Shown here: positions 7,152 through 15,656 of the stretch, piece after piece
How positions within the stretch are numbered: position 1 is the stretch's first letter
Layout of the letters: every line of letters begins with the position of its first letter
Assembly (NCBI GenBank): GCA_964598695.1
Contig: CAZRDB010000093.1
Coordinates: 1-18,586, forward strand
Source: CAZRDB01 sp964598695
GTDB lineage: Bacteria > Armatimonadota > Zipacnadia > UBA1398
DNA: 18,586 bases
Direction: 5' to 3'
Program-made: the position numbers and the translations under genes
Notes under the pieces: generated by a model
Database searches by the model: none
Told to the model about the DNA's origin: nothing
The model's input: only the letters and a program-made list of their open reading frames with translations

Positions 7152-7213
7152 GCGGCACCTCTCTCGGTGGGCTGTCCCCGCACCGTGGTTCGGCCCCGGG
7201 CGCGCGGCCCCTG

Positions 7214-7861
7214 CTACTCCTCGTCCTCCTCCGCGCCGTACACCGTGATTGGCGCCGTGGTCGAGCACGTTCCGAGCGTCGCCGTGACCCATCCCTCCCC
7301 GCTGCGCCGGGCCGTGAAGACCCCGCGCGCCGTGATGACGCCGACCCGGCGGCCCACGACCCACGTCGGCTCGAGATCGATTGGGTCGCCCGCTTCGGTA
7401 CGCACCGTGGCCGTGAAGTCGACCATCATGCCGTGATCGAGTTCCGCCCCCGCGGGGTGGACGGTGAGCGAGCCGACCGTCACCGAGGCCGGCGCCAGTG
7501 CGACGGTCACGCCCAGGTCCTCGCTGGCCCCGAGCGTGACCGGGATCGTGGCGGTTGCCAGGCCGGTCGACGCGGGCGGCTCGACGGTCAGGCCGTAGCT
7601 GCCGGGCGCGCATCCGGCGAGGAGGTAGGCCCCCTTCGCGTCGCTCACGGCGCTCGCGACGGCGGCGCCCCCCGTGGTCGGCGCGAGCGTGAGTCGCGCG
7701 CCCGGGACGCACACGGTCGTCGCCGCCGCGCTCACCACGCTGCCCGTGATCGCCGCATTGGTGAAGAGGCCCGTGCAGCCCGCGAGCCCCACACCCATCG
7801 CGACCCATGCACCCAGGAGCCCCAGTGCCGCGAGCCCGCACCGACGAGCCGACACGGCCAT
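7214..7861 (-). CDS. Lipoprotein with carboxypeptidase-regulatory-like and BIG-like domains (paralogue 1)
   Basis: A 215-residue protein with a lipoprotein signal ending in LAGC (Cys29), so it is probably lipid-anchored outside the inner membrane. Residues ~38-95 look like a carboxypeptidase regulatory-like beta-sandwich (ITGSVVSA..., VPGARLTL, AKGAYLLAGCAPGSYGLTV). Residues ~125-208 look like a bacterial Ig-like (BIG2-type) domain (FTATVRTEAGD, PTWVV, GVFTARRSGEGWVTATLG). The tail is acidic. The ATG at 7861 has GGGGAG nine bases upstream. It is divergent from the cyclase-ATPase gene, and a protein of the same layout ends three bases from that gene's other end (10861-11583). Such domains are structural or adhesive; no catalytic site is visible. 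It may lead the minus-strand run into the PHP gene. Confidence 0.75.
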   Translation of the reverse strand: MAVSARRCGLAALGLLGAWVAMGVGLAGCTGLFTNAAITGSVVSAAATTVCVPGARLTLAPTTGGAAVASAVSDAKGAYLLAGCAPGSYGLTVEPPASTGLATATIPVTLGASEDLGVTVALAPASVTVGSLTVHPAGAELDHGMMVDFTATVRTEAGDPIDLEPTWVVGRRVGVITARGVFTARRSGEGWVTATLGTCSTTAPITVYGAEEDEE

Positions 7862-7877
7862 CGCCGATCACTCCCCT

Positions 7878-7908
7878 TCCGTGAACACCGGAGGGACCAT
7901 TCGTGAAC
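7878..7908. promoter_or_regulatory. Direct repeat and imperfect dyad in the lipoprotein/cyclase divergent region
   Basis: GTGAAC occurs at 7881-7886 and 7903-7908, 22 bases apart (about two helical turns). The first copy sits in an imperfect dyad TCCGTG-AA-CACCGGA (7878-7892). It lies in the 139-base gap between divergent genes and partly covers the lipoprotein leader. No convincing -35/-10 pair was found. This is weak evidence for a regulator site. Confidence 0.2.
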
Positions 7909-7986
7909 CTGACGACAGCACCTGCGGCAAGCAGGCTGTGGGGCCTCGGCGTCGAATGGCTCTTCGACCGCGGTTGCGAGGCGTCT

Positions 7987-7990
7987 GGAG
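7987..7990 (+). promoter_or_regulatory. Ribosome binding site supporting the GTG start of the cyclase gene
   Basis: GGAG lies ten bases before the GTG at 8001. That start puts the conserved TVTFLFTDLEGST strand at residues 8-20, as usual in this cyclase group. An upstream in-frame ATG at 7956 has no comparable site. Confidence 0.45.
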
Positions 7991-8000
7991 CGATGGGACC

Positions 8001-10026
8001 GTGCAAGGGCACCCTACCGCGACAGTGACGTTCCTCTTCACCGACCTGGAGGGCAGCACCCGCCTCTGGGAGCGGTACCCTGCCTCCATGGGCGACGCCC
8101 TGGCACGGCACGACGCCCTCGTGCGCGCGGCGATCGAGTCCGCTGGAGGGCTCGTCTTCAAGACCCTTGGCGACGAGTTCCGGGCGATCTTCACCAGCAG
8201 CGCATCGGCCGTGGCGGCCGCACTCGCGATCCAGCGCGGCCTCGCCTCCGAGCCGTGGGGCGAGACCGGTCCCCTCCGGACGCGCATCGCGCTGCACGCC
8301 GGCGAGGCCGAACAGCGGGGCCTCGACTACTTCGGAACCACGCTCAACCGGTGCGCGCGCCTGCTCTCGGCCGCCCACGGTGGGCAGGTCCTTCTCTCGC
8401 GAGCCGCGGTCGCGCTGGCCGGCGATTGCCTGCCCGAGGGCGCCTCCCTGATCGACCTGGGCCACCACCGGCTGCGCGATCTCTCGGCCCCGGAGCACGT
8501 CTACGCCCTCGCACACCCCGACCTGCCCATCGAGACGCGGCCGCTGCGTGGGCTCGCGCCCTGCGCGCACGGCCTGCCCGAGCAGTTGTCGTCGTTTGTC
8601 GGACGCGTCACCGAGGTGCCGGAGATCCGCGCGATGCTCGAGGCATCGCGGCTTGTGACGCTCCGGGGCGCCGGGGGCTGCGGCAAGACCCGGCTGGCGC
8701 TCCGCGTCGCGGCGGGCATCGCCGACCGCTACCCCGAAGGAGTGTGGTTCGTCGATCTCTCACTCGCGACGAGCGGCCTGGCCGTCGACCATGCCCTCGG
8801 GCGGGCGCTTGGGCTCCCCATCCTGCAGACCGCCGATCCCCTCGCCCCGGCGATCGACCACCTGCGAGAGCACGAGGCCCTGCTCGTGCTCGACAACTGC
8901 GAGCATGTGATCGGACACGTCGCCGCGCTCACGCAACGTCTGCTGGAGCAGTGCCGACGCGTGCGCGTGCTTGCCACCTCGCGGGAGGAGTTGCGCCTTC
9001 GGGGCGAGTGCGTCTTCGAGGTCGAACCGCTCGCGAAGCCTCCCGACGGGCCGGCCGGCCCCATCGACGAGTTGGCCACCGTGGAGTCGGTCGCCCTGTT
9101 CCTCGAGCGCGCCCGCGAGGCCGACCGGGGCTTCCGGCTCCACGAGGCGAACGCCGAGGCGGTGGTCGCAATCTGCCGGCAGACCGAGGGGATCCCCCTC
9201 GCGCTCGAGCTGGCTGCCGCCCGCGTCGCCCTCCTCAGCCCGGCGCGGATCGCCGCCATGCTGGGCGAGCGGCTCCTCGAGCTTCCCGCCGTCGATCGCG
9301 CGGCGCCGCTGCGGCAGCGGACCCTCCACAACCTGATCGCCTGGAGCTACGACCTCCTCGAGCCGCGAGAGCAGCGGCTCTTCCGGCGGCTCGCGGTGTT
9401 TCGCGACGGCTTCACGCTCGAGGCGGCGACGACCGTCTGCAGCGAGCCGGAGGATGGCCCATGGGAGGTGGTCGACCGCGTACAGCGTCTGCTGGAGAAG
9501 TCGATGGTGACGCGGGATCCGCGCGCGCCCGACCGCTTCCGCCTGCTCGATCCCGTCCGCGCCTTCGGGGCGGCCGCCCTGACGGAGGAGGGGGAGGAGG
9601 CCGCCGCCCTCGCGAGCCACTGCCGCTGCCTCGCCGAGATCGCCCGCACACTCGAGCCGGGAGACGCGCGCGAGATCGCCCAGTCGGCCGGCACGCTGGC
9701 GCTCGAGCACGGCAATCTCGTCGCTGCGCTCACCTGGGCGGCGAAGCACGCGGCCGCCGTGGCGGGAACGATGCTGCAGCACCTGAAGCCCCACTGGCCC
9801 GCCGTGGCCTACTGGCCCGAGGTGCGCGCGGCGGCCGAGTGCGTCGCGGGCGCCGCGGCGCTCGCCGTCGAGGAGCGGGCCCGGGCGTTCGTCGCCTCCG
9901 GCTATCTGGAGCTTGTCGCCGGGAGCCCCGATCGCGCGGCGGCCCAGTTCGACGCCGCTCTCATCCTGAGCGAGGCCGAGGGGCTGCGGGAGTCGGTGAT
10001 GGCCACCCTACAGGGCCTCGTCGGAT
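8001..10026 (+). CDS. Class III adenylate cyclase fused to STAND/NB-ARC ATPase (interrupted by assembly gap)
   Basis: About 675 residues are visible before the gap, from a GTG start at 8001. Residues 8-~175 are a class III cyclase domain with metal aspartates Asp15 (FTDLEGST) and Asp58 (KTLGDEF), the adenine-selecting pair Lys54 and Asp109, and the transition-state residues Asn116 and Arg120 (TLNRCARL). The key residues for making cAMP from ATP are therefore present. After a linker, LPEQLSSFVGR opens a STAND/NB-ARC ATPase with Walker A GAGGCGKT (Lys229), Walker B LLVLDNCEH (Asp298), a sensor-like ATSRE and a GIPLALELAAAR motif. A winged-helix-like region and the start of helical repeats follow. 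Related proteins in mycobacteria and chloroflexi often end in a LuxR helix-turn-helix. The rest continues after the gap at 10039-10857. Confidence 0.85.
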
Positions 10027-10036
10027 NNNNNNNNNN
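10027..10036. other. Assembly gap (10 Ns) inside the cyclase-ATPase gene
   Basis: Ten Ns join two contig ends. The coding frame before the gap and the frame after it agree only if the true missing length is a multiple of three, so ten is a placeholder and not a measured size. Confidence 0.95.
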
Positions 10037-10038
10037 CC

Positions 10039-10857
10039 CGGGCCCGCGGCGACCTCAAGGAGGCGCGGCGGCACCTCGGCGCCTGACTCGATGTCGCCCG
10101 CACGGCGGGACCGGTGCCGCCCGATCCCGCGCTGCTCACGGAGGTCGCGGCCCTCGCCCACGCCGAGGGCGACACGGCCACCGCGTGCGCCATCGCCGAG
10201 GAGGGGCTGGCGGCCGCATCGGCCGCCGGCAAGCCGGGTTGCGCCGCGGCGTGCCACAGCATCCTCGGCTACGTGGCGAGCGCGGCGGGAGACCAAGACC
10301 GGGCCCGCGCCTGTCTCGAGGAGGCCGCACGAATCCAGACCCGACTCGGGCTCCTGCGCGACCTCGCGGCGACCAAGGTCGGCCTCGCCGATGTGGCCTT
10401 GGCGGTGCACGAGGTGCCACTCGCCCGGGCGCACCTGCTCTCGGCCCTCGAGATCCAGCGCGAGCTGGGCGACCGGCTGGGCGAGGAGGTCTCCCTGCAC
10501 GACCTGGGGATCGCCGAGCTGGCGGCGGGCAATGCCGAGGCCGCCATCGAGTACCTCTGCGAGGGCCTCGCCATCGCGGACGCCTGCGGGGTACTCCCCG
10601 GCCTGGCCGACGGACTCGACAGCCTCTCCGCCTCGTTGCTCGCCGCCGGTCGGCCCGAGCCGGCCGCGTGCCTCCTGGGCGCGGCGGAGGCGCTCCGGGC
10701 GCGTACCGGCCTCGGTCGGGGCGCCGCCGAACGGGCCGAGCACGAGCGCGCGCTCGCCCGGGCCGAAGAGGCCCTCGGAAGCAGCCGCCTGCGAGAGGCG
10801 ATGGCATCGGGAGCCGACCTGCGAGTCCCGGACGCCATCGCCCTCGCCCGACACTGA
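10039..10857 (+). CDS. C-terminal TPR-like part of the cyclase-ATPase, with an in-frame TGA
   Basis: The frame downstream of the gap encodes helical repeats of the type that ends cyclase-STAND proteins: GDLKEARRHLGA, stop, LDVARTAG, then pairs such as AHAEGDTATACAIAEEGLAA, AAGDQDRARACLEEAARIQ, LARAHLLSALEIQRELGD and AAGNAEAAIEYLCEGLAIA. The end (RARTGLGRGAAERAEHERAL to DAIALARH) matches the usual closing segment of this family. There is no LuxR helix-turn-helix after it, so direct DNA binding is unlikely. TGA at 10084-10086 breaks the frame 48 bases after the gap; 256 residues follow to the true TGA at 10855. Because TGA ends five other genes here and the site borders a gap, an assembly or base-call error is most likely. 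A real truncation, or a separate short protein from the GTG at 10114, is possible. Confidence 0.7.
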
Positions 10858-10860
10858 TCC

Positions 10861-11583
10861 CTACGGGCTCACGCCGCCCTGACCGGGGCCACTCGGAGCC
10901 GCCACCCGTACCTCGGCATAGCCCGATGCCTCGCCCAGCGTCGCCCGCACCTGCCCGAGGGCGGATGTGCTGCCGGCCCCGAACACCCCGTCGCCGTCGA
11001 TCGAGCCGATCGCGCCGACCGTGCTCCAGGTGGGCGTCACGTCGGGCAGCAGGGCCCCGCTCGCGTCGCGCACCTCGGCCGTGAACGGGTAGGTCCCCTC
11101 GAAGGGAACCGTGACCTGCGCCGGCACGACCGTCACGGTGACAATGCCGTACGCCTGCGGCACGAGGCGGACGACCAGGTCCTCCATCGCCGAGAATGCC
11201 TCCACCTGCAACCAGATCGGCCCGAAGCCGGACTCGGCCGGCGGCGTCACGCCGACCGTGCGCGAGCCGAGCGGCACTCCGTCGAGCGTGAAGTGCCCGG
11301 CGCTGTCCGTGTAGGTCTCCAGTGTCTCCTTGACCGTGGCGCCGGGCGGGTCGTCCGCCGGGATCTGGACCGGAATGTAGACGCGGGCCGCCGCGATCGG
11401 CTGGCCGGCCGGCGCCGCATCGATGACGTACCCCTCGATGGTGGTGGTGATCTTCACCCATGCCCCGGGGTGGCCCGGGCTGCTGCTGATGCAGCCGCTG
11501 GCCGCGAGCAAGAACAGGGACAGGGCGAGCGAGAGCGCGAGGAACGCAGGAAGCGCGGCTGTTCGGGATCCGTGCCGGTCCAT
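10861..11583 (-). CDS. Lipoprotein with carboxypeptidase-regulatory-like and BIG-like domains (paralogue 2)
   Basis: A 240-residue protein with a long hydrophobic signal and lipobox LAASGC (Cys31). Residues ~42-115 resemble a carboxypeptidase regulatory-like fold (IEGYVIDAAPAGQPIAAARV, TYTDSAGHFTLDGVPLGSRT). Residues ~148-228 resemble a BIG2-type Ig-like domain (YPFTAEVRDASG, PTWSTVG, GDGVFGAGS, GQVRATLG). The same order and several of the same short motifs (FTA.VR, PTW, GVF.A, ATLG) occur in the lipoprotein at 7214-7861, so the two look paralogous. The ATG at 11583 is chosen because it gives a proper lipoprotein signal; the RBS is weak. The end lies three bases from the convergent cyclase gene, and the start is 79 bases after the cysteine-rich gene. 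Probably structural, surface-exposed or periplasmic. Confidence 0.75.
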   Translation of the reverse strand: MDRHGSRTAALPAFLALSLALSLFLLAASGCISSSPGHPGAWVKITTTIEGYVIDAAPAGQPIAAARVYIPVQIPADDPPGATVKETLETYTDSAGHFTLDGVPLGSRTVGVTPPAESGFGPIWLQVEAFSAMEDLVVRLVPQAYGIVTVTVVPAQVTVPFEGTYPFTAEVRDASGALLPDVTPTWSTVGAIGSIDGDGVFGAGSTSALGQVRATLGEASGYAEVRVAAPSGPGQGGVSP

Positions 11584-11662
11584 CGGGTACACCCCCGCAC
11601 CCGTGCCACAGGGGGCGATCTGCCGGCACACCTTCCCCCTCCGTTGCCGAGGCATGCCCCCG

Positions 11663-12586
11663 CTAGAACTTCACCCGCTCGACGTACAGCACCTCTCGCT
11701 TCTGGTCCTGCATCCCGAGCATCTTGAGCATCGCCGAGCAGTTGACCGAGACGCTCGCGCGCGCGCCGAACGTGATCTCCCCGCCCGCGCCCTCCGGGTC
11801 CATCGTGGCGCCGACGTACGGGCACGACGCCTCGACGCTGGCGTCGAACAGGCTCGCGCCCATACGGGCCACCGCGGCCGAGGCGCGGAGGCACAGCAGG
11901 TCCAGCTCGGAGTCGCCGTGGGCCTTCGCCTCTCCCTGCAGCGTGAAGCTCCGCTCGAACTCGCACACCGGCAGCGGAACGCTCCCGCCCTCGGGCGTCG
12001 CCACCCCGCAGGTCGACTGCACCCAGCCGCTGATCGTGCCCTCGTTGGCGCCCTCCATCCCGCCGCACAACCGCGAGAGGAGCGCGATCTTCACGGGGAT
12101 CCCCCAGGCGTCCACCTCGAACTTGAGCAGCGGGACGCCCTCGTCGGTGCACGGGCCGGCCTGCTCGAGCACCGGCTCGACGCGGTAGGCGAGGTTGACG
12201 ACCTCGACTGTGGTCGTGGCGAGCAGGCGCATCTCGCTCGCATCGTTCAGGGCCGGCGGCGCCCAGTCCAGCGCCAGCCCGATCCGCACGTCACCGTCGA
12301 GGAACAGCGCGAAGCTGCCGCGCCGGCCTTGGATCTGCGCATCGACCCGGATGTGGCGGGCCAGCGTCGTGCCGACGTCCTCGCTCAGGTTCGACGCATA
12401 CTGAGGATCGGAGACCGTCACGATCTCCGGGAACTCGATCGGCAGGCTCGAGAGGTCGAGAAGGTGGGAGAAGCCTTCGGGGAGCTGCAACTGCGCGCTC
12501 GCCCGCGCGCCCGGGGCGACGGAGAGACAGGCGGCGACGGCGCAGAGCAGCAGCGCCGCACGCAGCGGGGTCCTCGGGTGGAGCAT
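11663..12586 (-). CDS. Secreted cysteine-containing protein of unknown function
   Basis: A 307-residue protein that I do not recognise. The ATG at 12586 gives a classic signal peptide cleaved near ARASA-Q (residue 31) and has AAGGG about 11 bases upstream. An upstream in-frame extension lacks a signal and is unlikely. The mature part is rich in beta-strand-like segments (SFALFLDGDVRIGLALDWAP, LLATTTVEVVNLAYRVEPVL, ITFGARASVSVNCSAMLKML) and has seven cysteines (146, 174, 193, 208, 232, 255, 283). This suggests several disulfides and one free or ligand-binding thiol outside the cytoplasm. No catalytic motif, repeat or TM helix was found after the signal. It lies 79 bases upstream of lipoprotein 2 on the same strand and diverges from the agarase-like gene, with dyads in the shared 137-base promoter region. 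Confidence 0.7.
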   Translation of the reverse strand: MLHPRTPLRAALLLCAVAACLSVAPGARASAQLQLPEGFSHLLDLSSLPIEFPEIVTVSDPQYASNLSEDVGTTLARHIRVDAQIQGRRGSFALFLDGDVRIGLALDWAPPALNDASEMRLLATTTVEVVNLAYRVEPVLEQAGPCTDEGVPLLKFEVDAWGIPVKIALLSRLCGGMEGANEGTISGWVQSTCGVATPEGGSVPLPVCEFERSFTLQGEAKAHGDSELDLLCLRASAAVARMGASLFDASVEASCPYVGATMDPEGAGGEITFGARASVSVNCSAMLKMLGMQDQKREVLYVERVKF

Positions 12587-12602
12587 CGGTATCACGCCCT
12601 TC

Positions 12603-12620
12603 GGTCGGATCCCCCCGACC
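12603..12620. promoter_or_regulatory. 6-bp inverted repeat upstream of the cysteine-rich gene
   Basis: GGTCGG (12603-12608) and CCGACC (12615-12620) are perfect complements around a six-base spacer. The dyad lies 17 bases upstream of the start codon at 12586 on the minus strand, so it could be an operator or a leader hairpin next to the RBS. Confidence 0.3.
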
Positions 12621-12654
12621 CGCACCTTCGACGGGCGGGAGGCTCCGCGGGTTG

Positions 12655-12675
12655 CGGGGGAGGCTGGCTCCCCCG
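12655..12675. promoter_or_regulatory. 8-bp GC hairpin or operator in the divergent promoter region
   Basis: CGGGGGAG (12655-12662) and CTCCCCCG (12668-12675) pair perfectly around GCTGG. A direct repeat GGGAGGCT at 12637-12644 and 12658-12665 (21 bases apart) overlaps it. It sits 48 bases before the ATG of the agarase-like gene and has no T-run, so it is more likely an operator or 5' leader structure than a terminator. Confidence 0.35.
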
Positions 12676-12723
12676 TCAGAGCGAAACGCACCCCCATGGT
12701 ACCGCGGAAAGGATGATCTGCCG

Positions 12724-15564
12724 ATGCCCCCGTGTCGGATCGTACCCCTGCTGCTTCCCTGCTGCCTCCTGCTCGCACCCCTCGCCGGCGCGCAGGTTCT
12801 CACCGACGACTTCTCCGCCACCCCGGCCGGGTCGTTCGGCGCGCCCCGCTGGGAGCCGACCGGCCTTGGCTGGCAGGCGGCCGACGGCGCGATGGTCGCG
12901 ACCAAGGCCGGCGGGCTTCTTCTCAGCAAGGAAGCGGGCTACGGGACGGCGCTCTCGGTCGAGGCCACGCTCACCTGCCCGCGCTCCTAGCCCACGGCCG
13001 ACTGGAAGACCGCCGGACTGCGGATCTATGCCGACAACGCCAACGCCTGGGGCCTCAACCTCGTGCTCTCGCCCACCGCCGACGGCGGACGCCACTTCGC
13101 CGAGCTGCACGAGATGCTCGCCGGCGTCTGGCTCGCCGAGGGCCAGGCCGGGAGCCGTATCGAGGGCGGCGAGGAGTGGGTCGAGCCGGGCTGGAGCTGG
13201 CAGGTCGGCGAGAGCTACCGGCTGCGGCTGGCGCTGTCCCGAGAGGCTGTCGAGGGAACCGTCGCCACCCTCGACGGCGCCGCGCGGGCGCGCTTCCGCT
13301 TCACGCTCACCGGCGCGGTCTCCCACGTCGACCGCGGCTGGGCCGGGCTCAGCGCGAGCGGGCTCGACGCGATCTTCGACGATGTGCGGATCGAGGTGAA
13401 CGAGGTGGCCGAGCCGCCCGGCGTGCGCGCGACCGAGGACTACCCCGCCTACGAATCGCCCGCCGACGCCCGACGGTCGCAGCGCGAGGCGACCGGCTTC
13501 TTCCGCGTCGAGCAGCTCGACGGCCGCTGGTGGGTGATCGACCCCCAGGGCAAGCCGGTCTTCATCCGCGGCACCGACCACTGCAACTACCGCGCCCACT
13601 GGTGCGAGAAGCTCGGCTACGCCCCCTACCACCGCAACTGCGAGGCGCTCTACGGCTCGCCCGAGCCCTGGGCCGAGCAGGCGACCGCGCGCCTCACGAG
13701 CTGGGGCTTCAACCTGCTCGGCGCCGGCTCGTGCGAGGAGACCCACTACCGCGGCATCCCGCACACCCTGTTCGCCTCGCTGGGCAGCGGCTTCGCGACG
13801 CGTGAGTGGATCGCGAAGCCGATCCACTGGACCGGCTTCCCCGACGTCTTCTCGCCGCGCTTCGAGGCCTGGTGCGACCTCACGGCCCGACAGCTCCTCG
13901 CGTCGAACGTCAACGACCCCTGGATCTTCGGCACCTTCATCGACAACGAGCTGGAGTGGTTCGGCAAGACGGGGCGGCTCGTGAACGACGTCTTCCTCCT
14001 CCCCCCCGACCAGCCCGCCAAGCAGGCCCTCGTCGCGTACCTGCGCGAGCGGTACGGCTCGATCGACAAGCTGAACCAGGCGCTGGGGACGACGCATGAC
14101 GGCTTCGAGGCCCTCGCGGCCGATCCGACCGCGCCCGCGGCGAGCACGGAGCTGGAGACCGTCCAGAGCGAGTTCCTCGCGCTCGTCGCCGAGCGCTACT
14201 TCTCGGTGACCTGCACGGCGCTGCGCAAGGCCGACCCCAACCACATGATCCTCGGCTGCCGCTTCGCCGGCGTCGCGCCCGACGAGGTGCTGGCCGCGGC
14301 CGGACGGTGGGTCGACATCTTCACGATCAACACCTACCCCCGCCTCGACATGGCCGCGGGCCGCGTGCTCGGCACGCCGGAGATGCTCGTCGACCTGCAT
14401 GCCGCGACCGGGCGGCCCATGATGATCACGGAATGGAGCTTCCCCGCGCTCGATTCCGGCCTGCCCTGCAAGGGCGGTGCGGGGATGCGGGTCGACACGC
14501 AGGAACAGAAGGCCCGGTGCTACGACGTCTTCGCCTCGATGATCGCGGCGCTCCCCTTCATGGTCGGCTACGACTACTTCATGTGGGTCGACGAGCCCGA
14601 GCTGGCGATCTCCTCGACCTTCCCCGAGGACTCGAACTACGGCCTGGTCGATGTGAACGACAAGCCGTGGGAGACGCTCGTCGCGCAGGCCACCGTGACC
14701 AACCGGAAGGCCTCCGACCTCCATGAGGGCGCGCGGCTCGACACCTCCTGGGTCCATGAGGCGCCGCCACGGACGACGGTGCGGTTCGGACCCGAGCAGA
14801 TGGAGGCGCGCGGGGCCACGAGGAGTACCGAGTCCGCCTTCTCCTGGGACCTGGGCGCCCTCCAGGTCCGCCACGCGGCCGGCGACGGCGCCGTGCTCTC
14901 GAGCATCGACTGCGGCGACTTCCACCTCGGCAAGCTCGACGCGGCGCTCCACGTCGTCCGCAACGGCGTCAACGCCTGGCCGCACGGTGAGCGGGAGGTC
15001 GCGGTCGAGACCTGGACCGACGGCGAGCTGCTCCTCGCCGATGTGACCGTCGCGGGCGGCGACGCCGCGACCACCGGCGCCTTCGAGGCCACCTACCGCT
15101 TGCTGGCGCGGAGGGGCTCGCCCTGCGTCTGCGTGCAGGTGCGCGCCGTCCGGAACACCGGGCCGGCGCCGATCACCGTCGAGGCCTACTTCCTCTACGC
15201 CCTGCCGAGCATCGGCGGCTCGCCGGAGGGCGACGATGTCGGCGGGCCCGGCGGTGTCCCGAACTACTACCTCGACAGCACGTGCTGGACCGACAAGACG
15301 CTCGGCGGCTGGCTCGGAGCGGCGCCTCTCGATGCCGGCCTGTTCGACACGATGTTCTGGAAGGGCACCGGGAACGAGGCCGGGTTCCACGCGGACTTCC
15401 GCCGGAAGGTCAGCGTGACGCTCGAGCCCGGCGCGAGCTGGACCTCCGACTCCGAGCCCTGGGCCGCCGTCTACGGCTTCGGCCCCGGCGAACCCGACGG
15501 CTGGAAGACGATGGCCGCGAGCGACGCGACCTGGAAGCGGATGCTCCGCGAGTTGGCGCGCTAA
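12724..15564 (+). CDS. Secreted GH clan A (agarase-like) glycoside hydrolase interrupted by an in-frame TAG
   Basis: Reading from the ATG at 12724 (AAAGGA at 12708-12713) gives a signal peptide (PLLLPCCLLLAPLAGAQV), a jelly-roll domain (about residues 24-235), a catalytic TIM barrel (~259-670) and a C-terminal beta-sandwich (~690-946). The barrel shows FFRVEQLDGRWWVIDPQGKP, WGFNLLG, FIDNELEW with probable acid/base Glu409, YGSIDKLNQALGTT, TINTYPR, MITEWSF with probable nucleophile Glu570, and DSNYGLVDVNDKPWE. These resemble GH50/GH86/GH42-like retaining beta-glycosidases; the family is not certain. TAG at 12988-12990 (codon 89) falls within the jelly roll, and the same frame reads on with full family-like sequence. 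Translation from an internal start (for example 13063) would lose the signal. The lesion may be a sequencing error or a recent pseudogene. Confidence 0.75.
12988..12990 (+). other. In-frame amber codon within the agarase-like gene
   Basis: TAG lies between ...LTCPRS and PTADWKTAGLRIYADN, within one continuous jelly-roll domain, and both flanks share a reading frame. One base change from TCG (Ser) or from GAG/CAG would create it. Eight other genes in the window end in TAG, which argues against a reassigned codon. Confidence 0.85.
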
Positions 15565-15656
15565 GGCGGCTCCCGAAAGCCCCTGCAGGTACCAGCGGCG
15601 GGCGGCGGCCTGTCGAGCGCTCGTCCCTCCGCAGGTTGTCGCTCTTCGCTCTTGCG

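Noticed and set aside
7152..8570. N-terminal extension of the PHP protein's open frame
   Set aside because: It overlaps lipoprotein 1 and the cyclase gene, is composed of shadow-like Arg/Gly-rich sequence, and the ATG at 7151 has a strong RBS and starts right before the first PHP motif.
10846..10868. GCCCG/CGGGC stem across the cyclase and lipoprotein 2 stops as a bidirectional terminator
   Set aside because: It has only five pairs with a 13-base loop, which is weak in GC-rich sequence.
10037..11084. Continuation of the pre-gap frame through the Ns to 11084
   Set aside because: After the gap this frame is Arg/Pro/Gly-rich with no helical repeats, while the frame ending at 10857 encodes proper TPR-like repeats and the family's usual C terminus.
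10084..12990. Stop-codon reassignment or recoding (selenocysteine at TGA, pyrrolysine at TAG)
   Set aside because: The two internal stops are different codons, both are also used as normal terminators many times in the window, neither is at a known Sec or Pyl site, and no SECIS-like element was seen. Errors or mutations are simpler.
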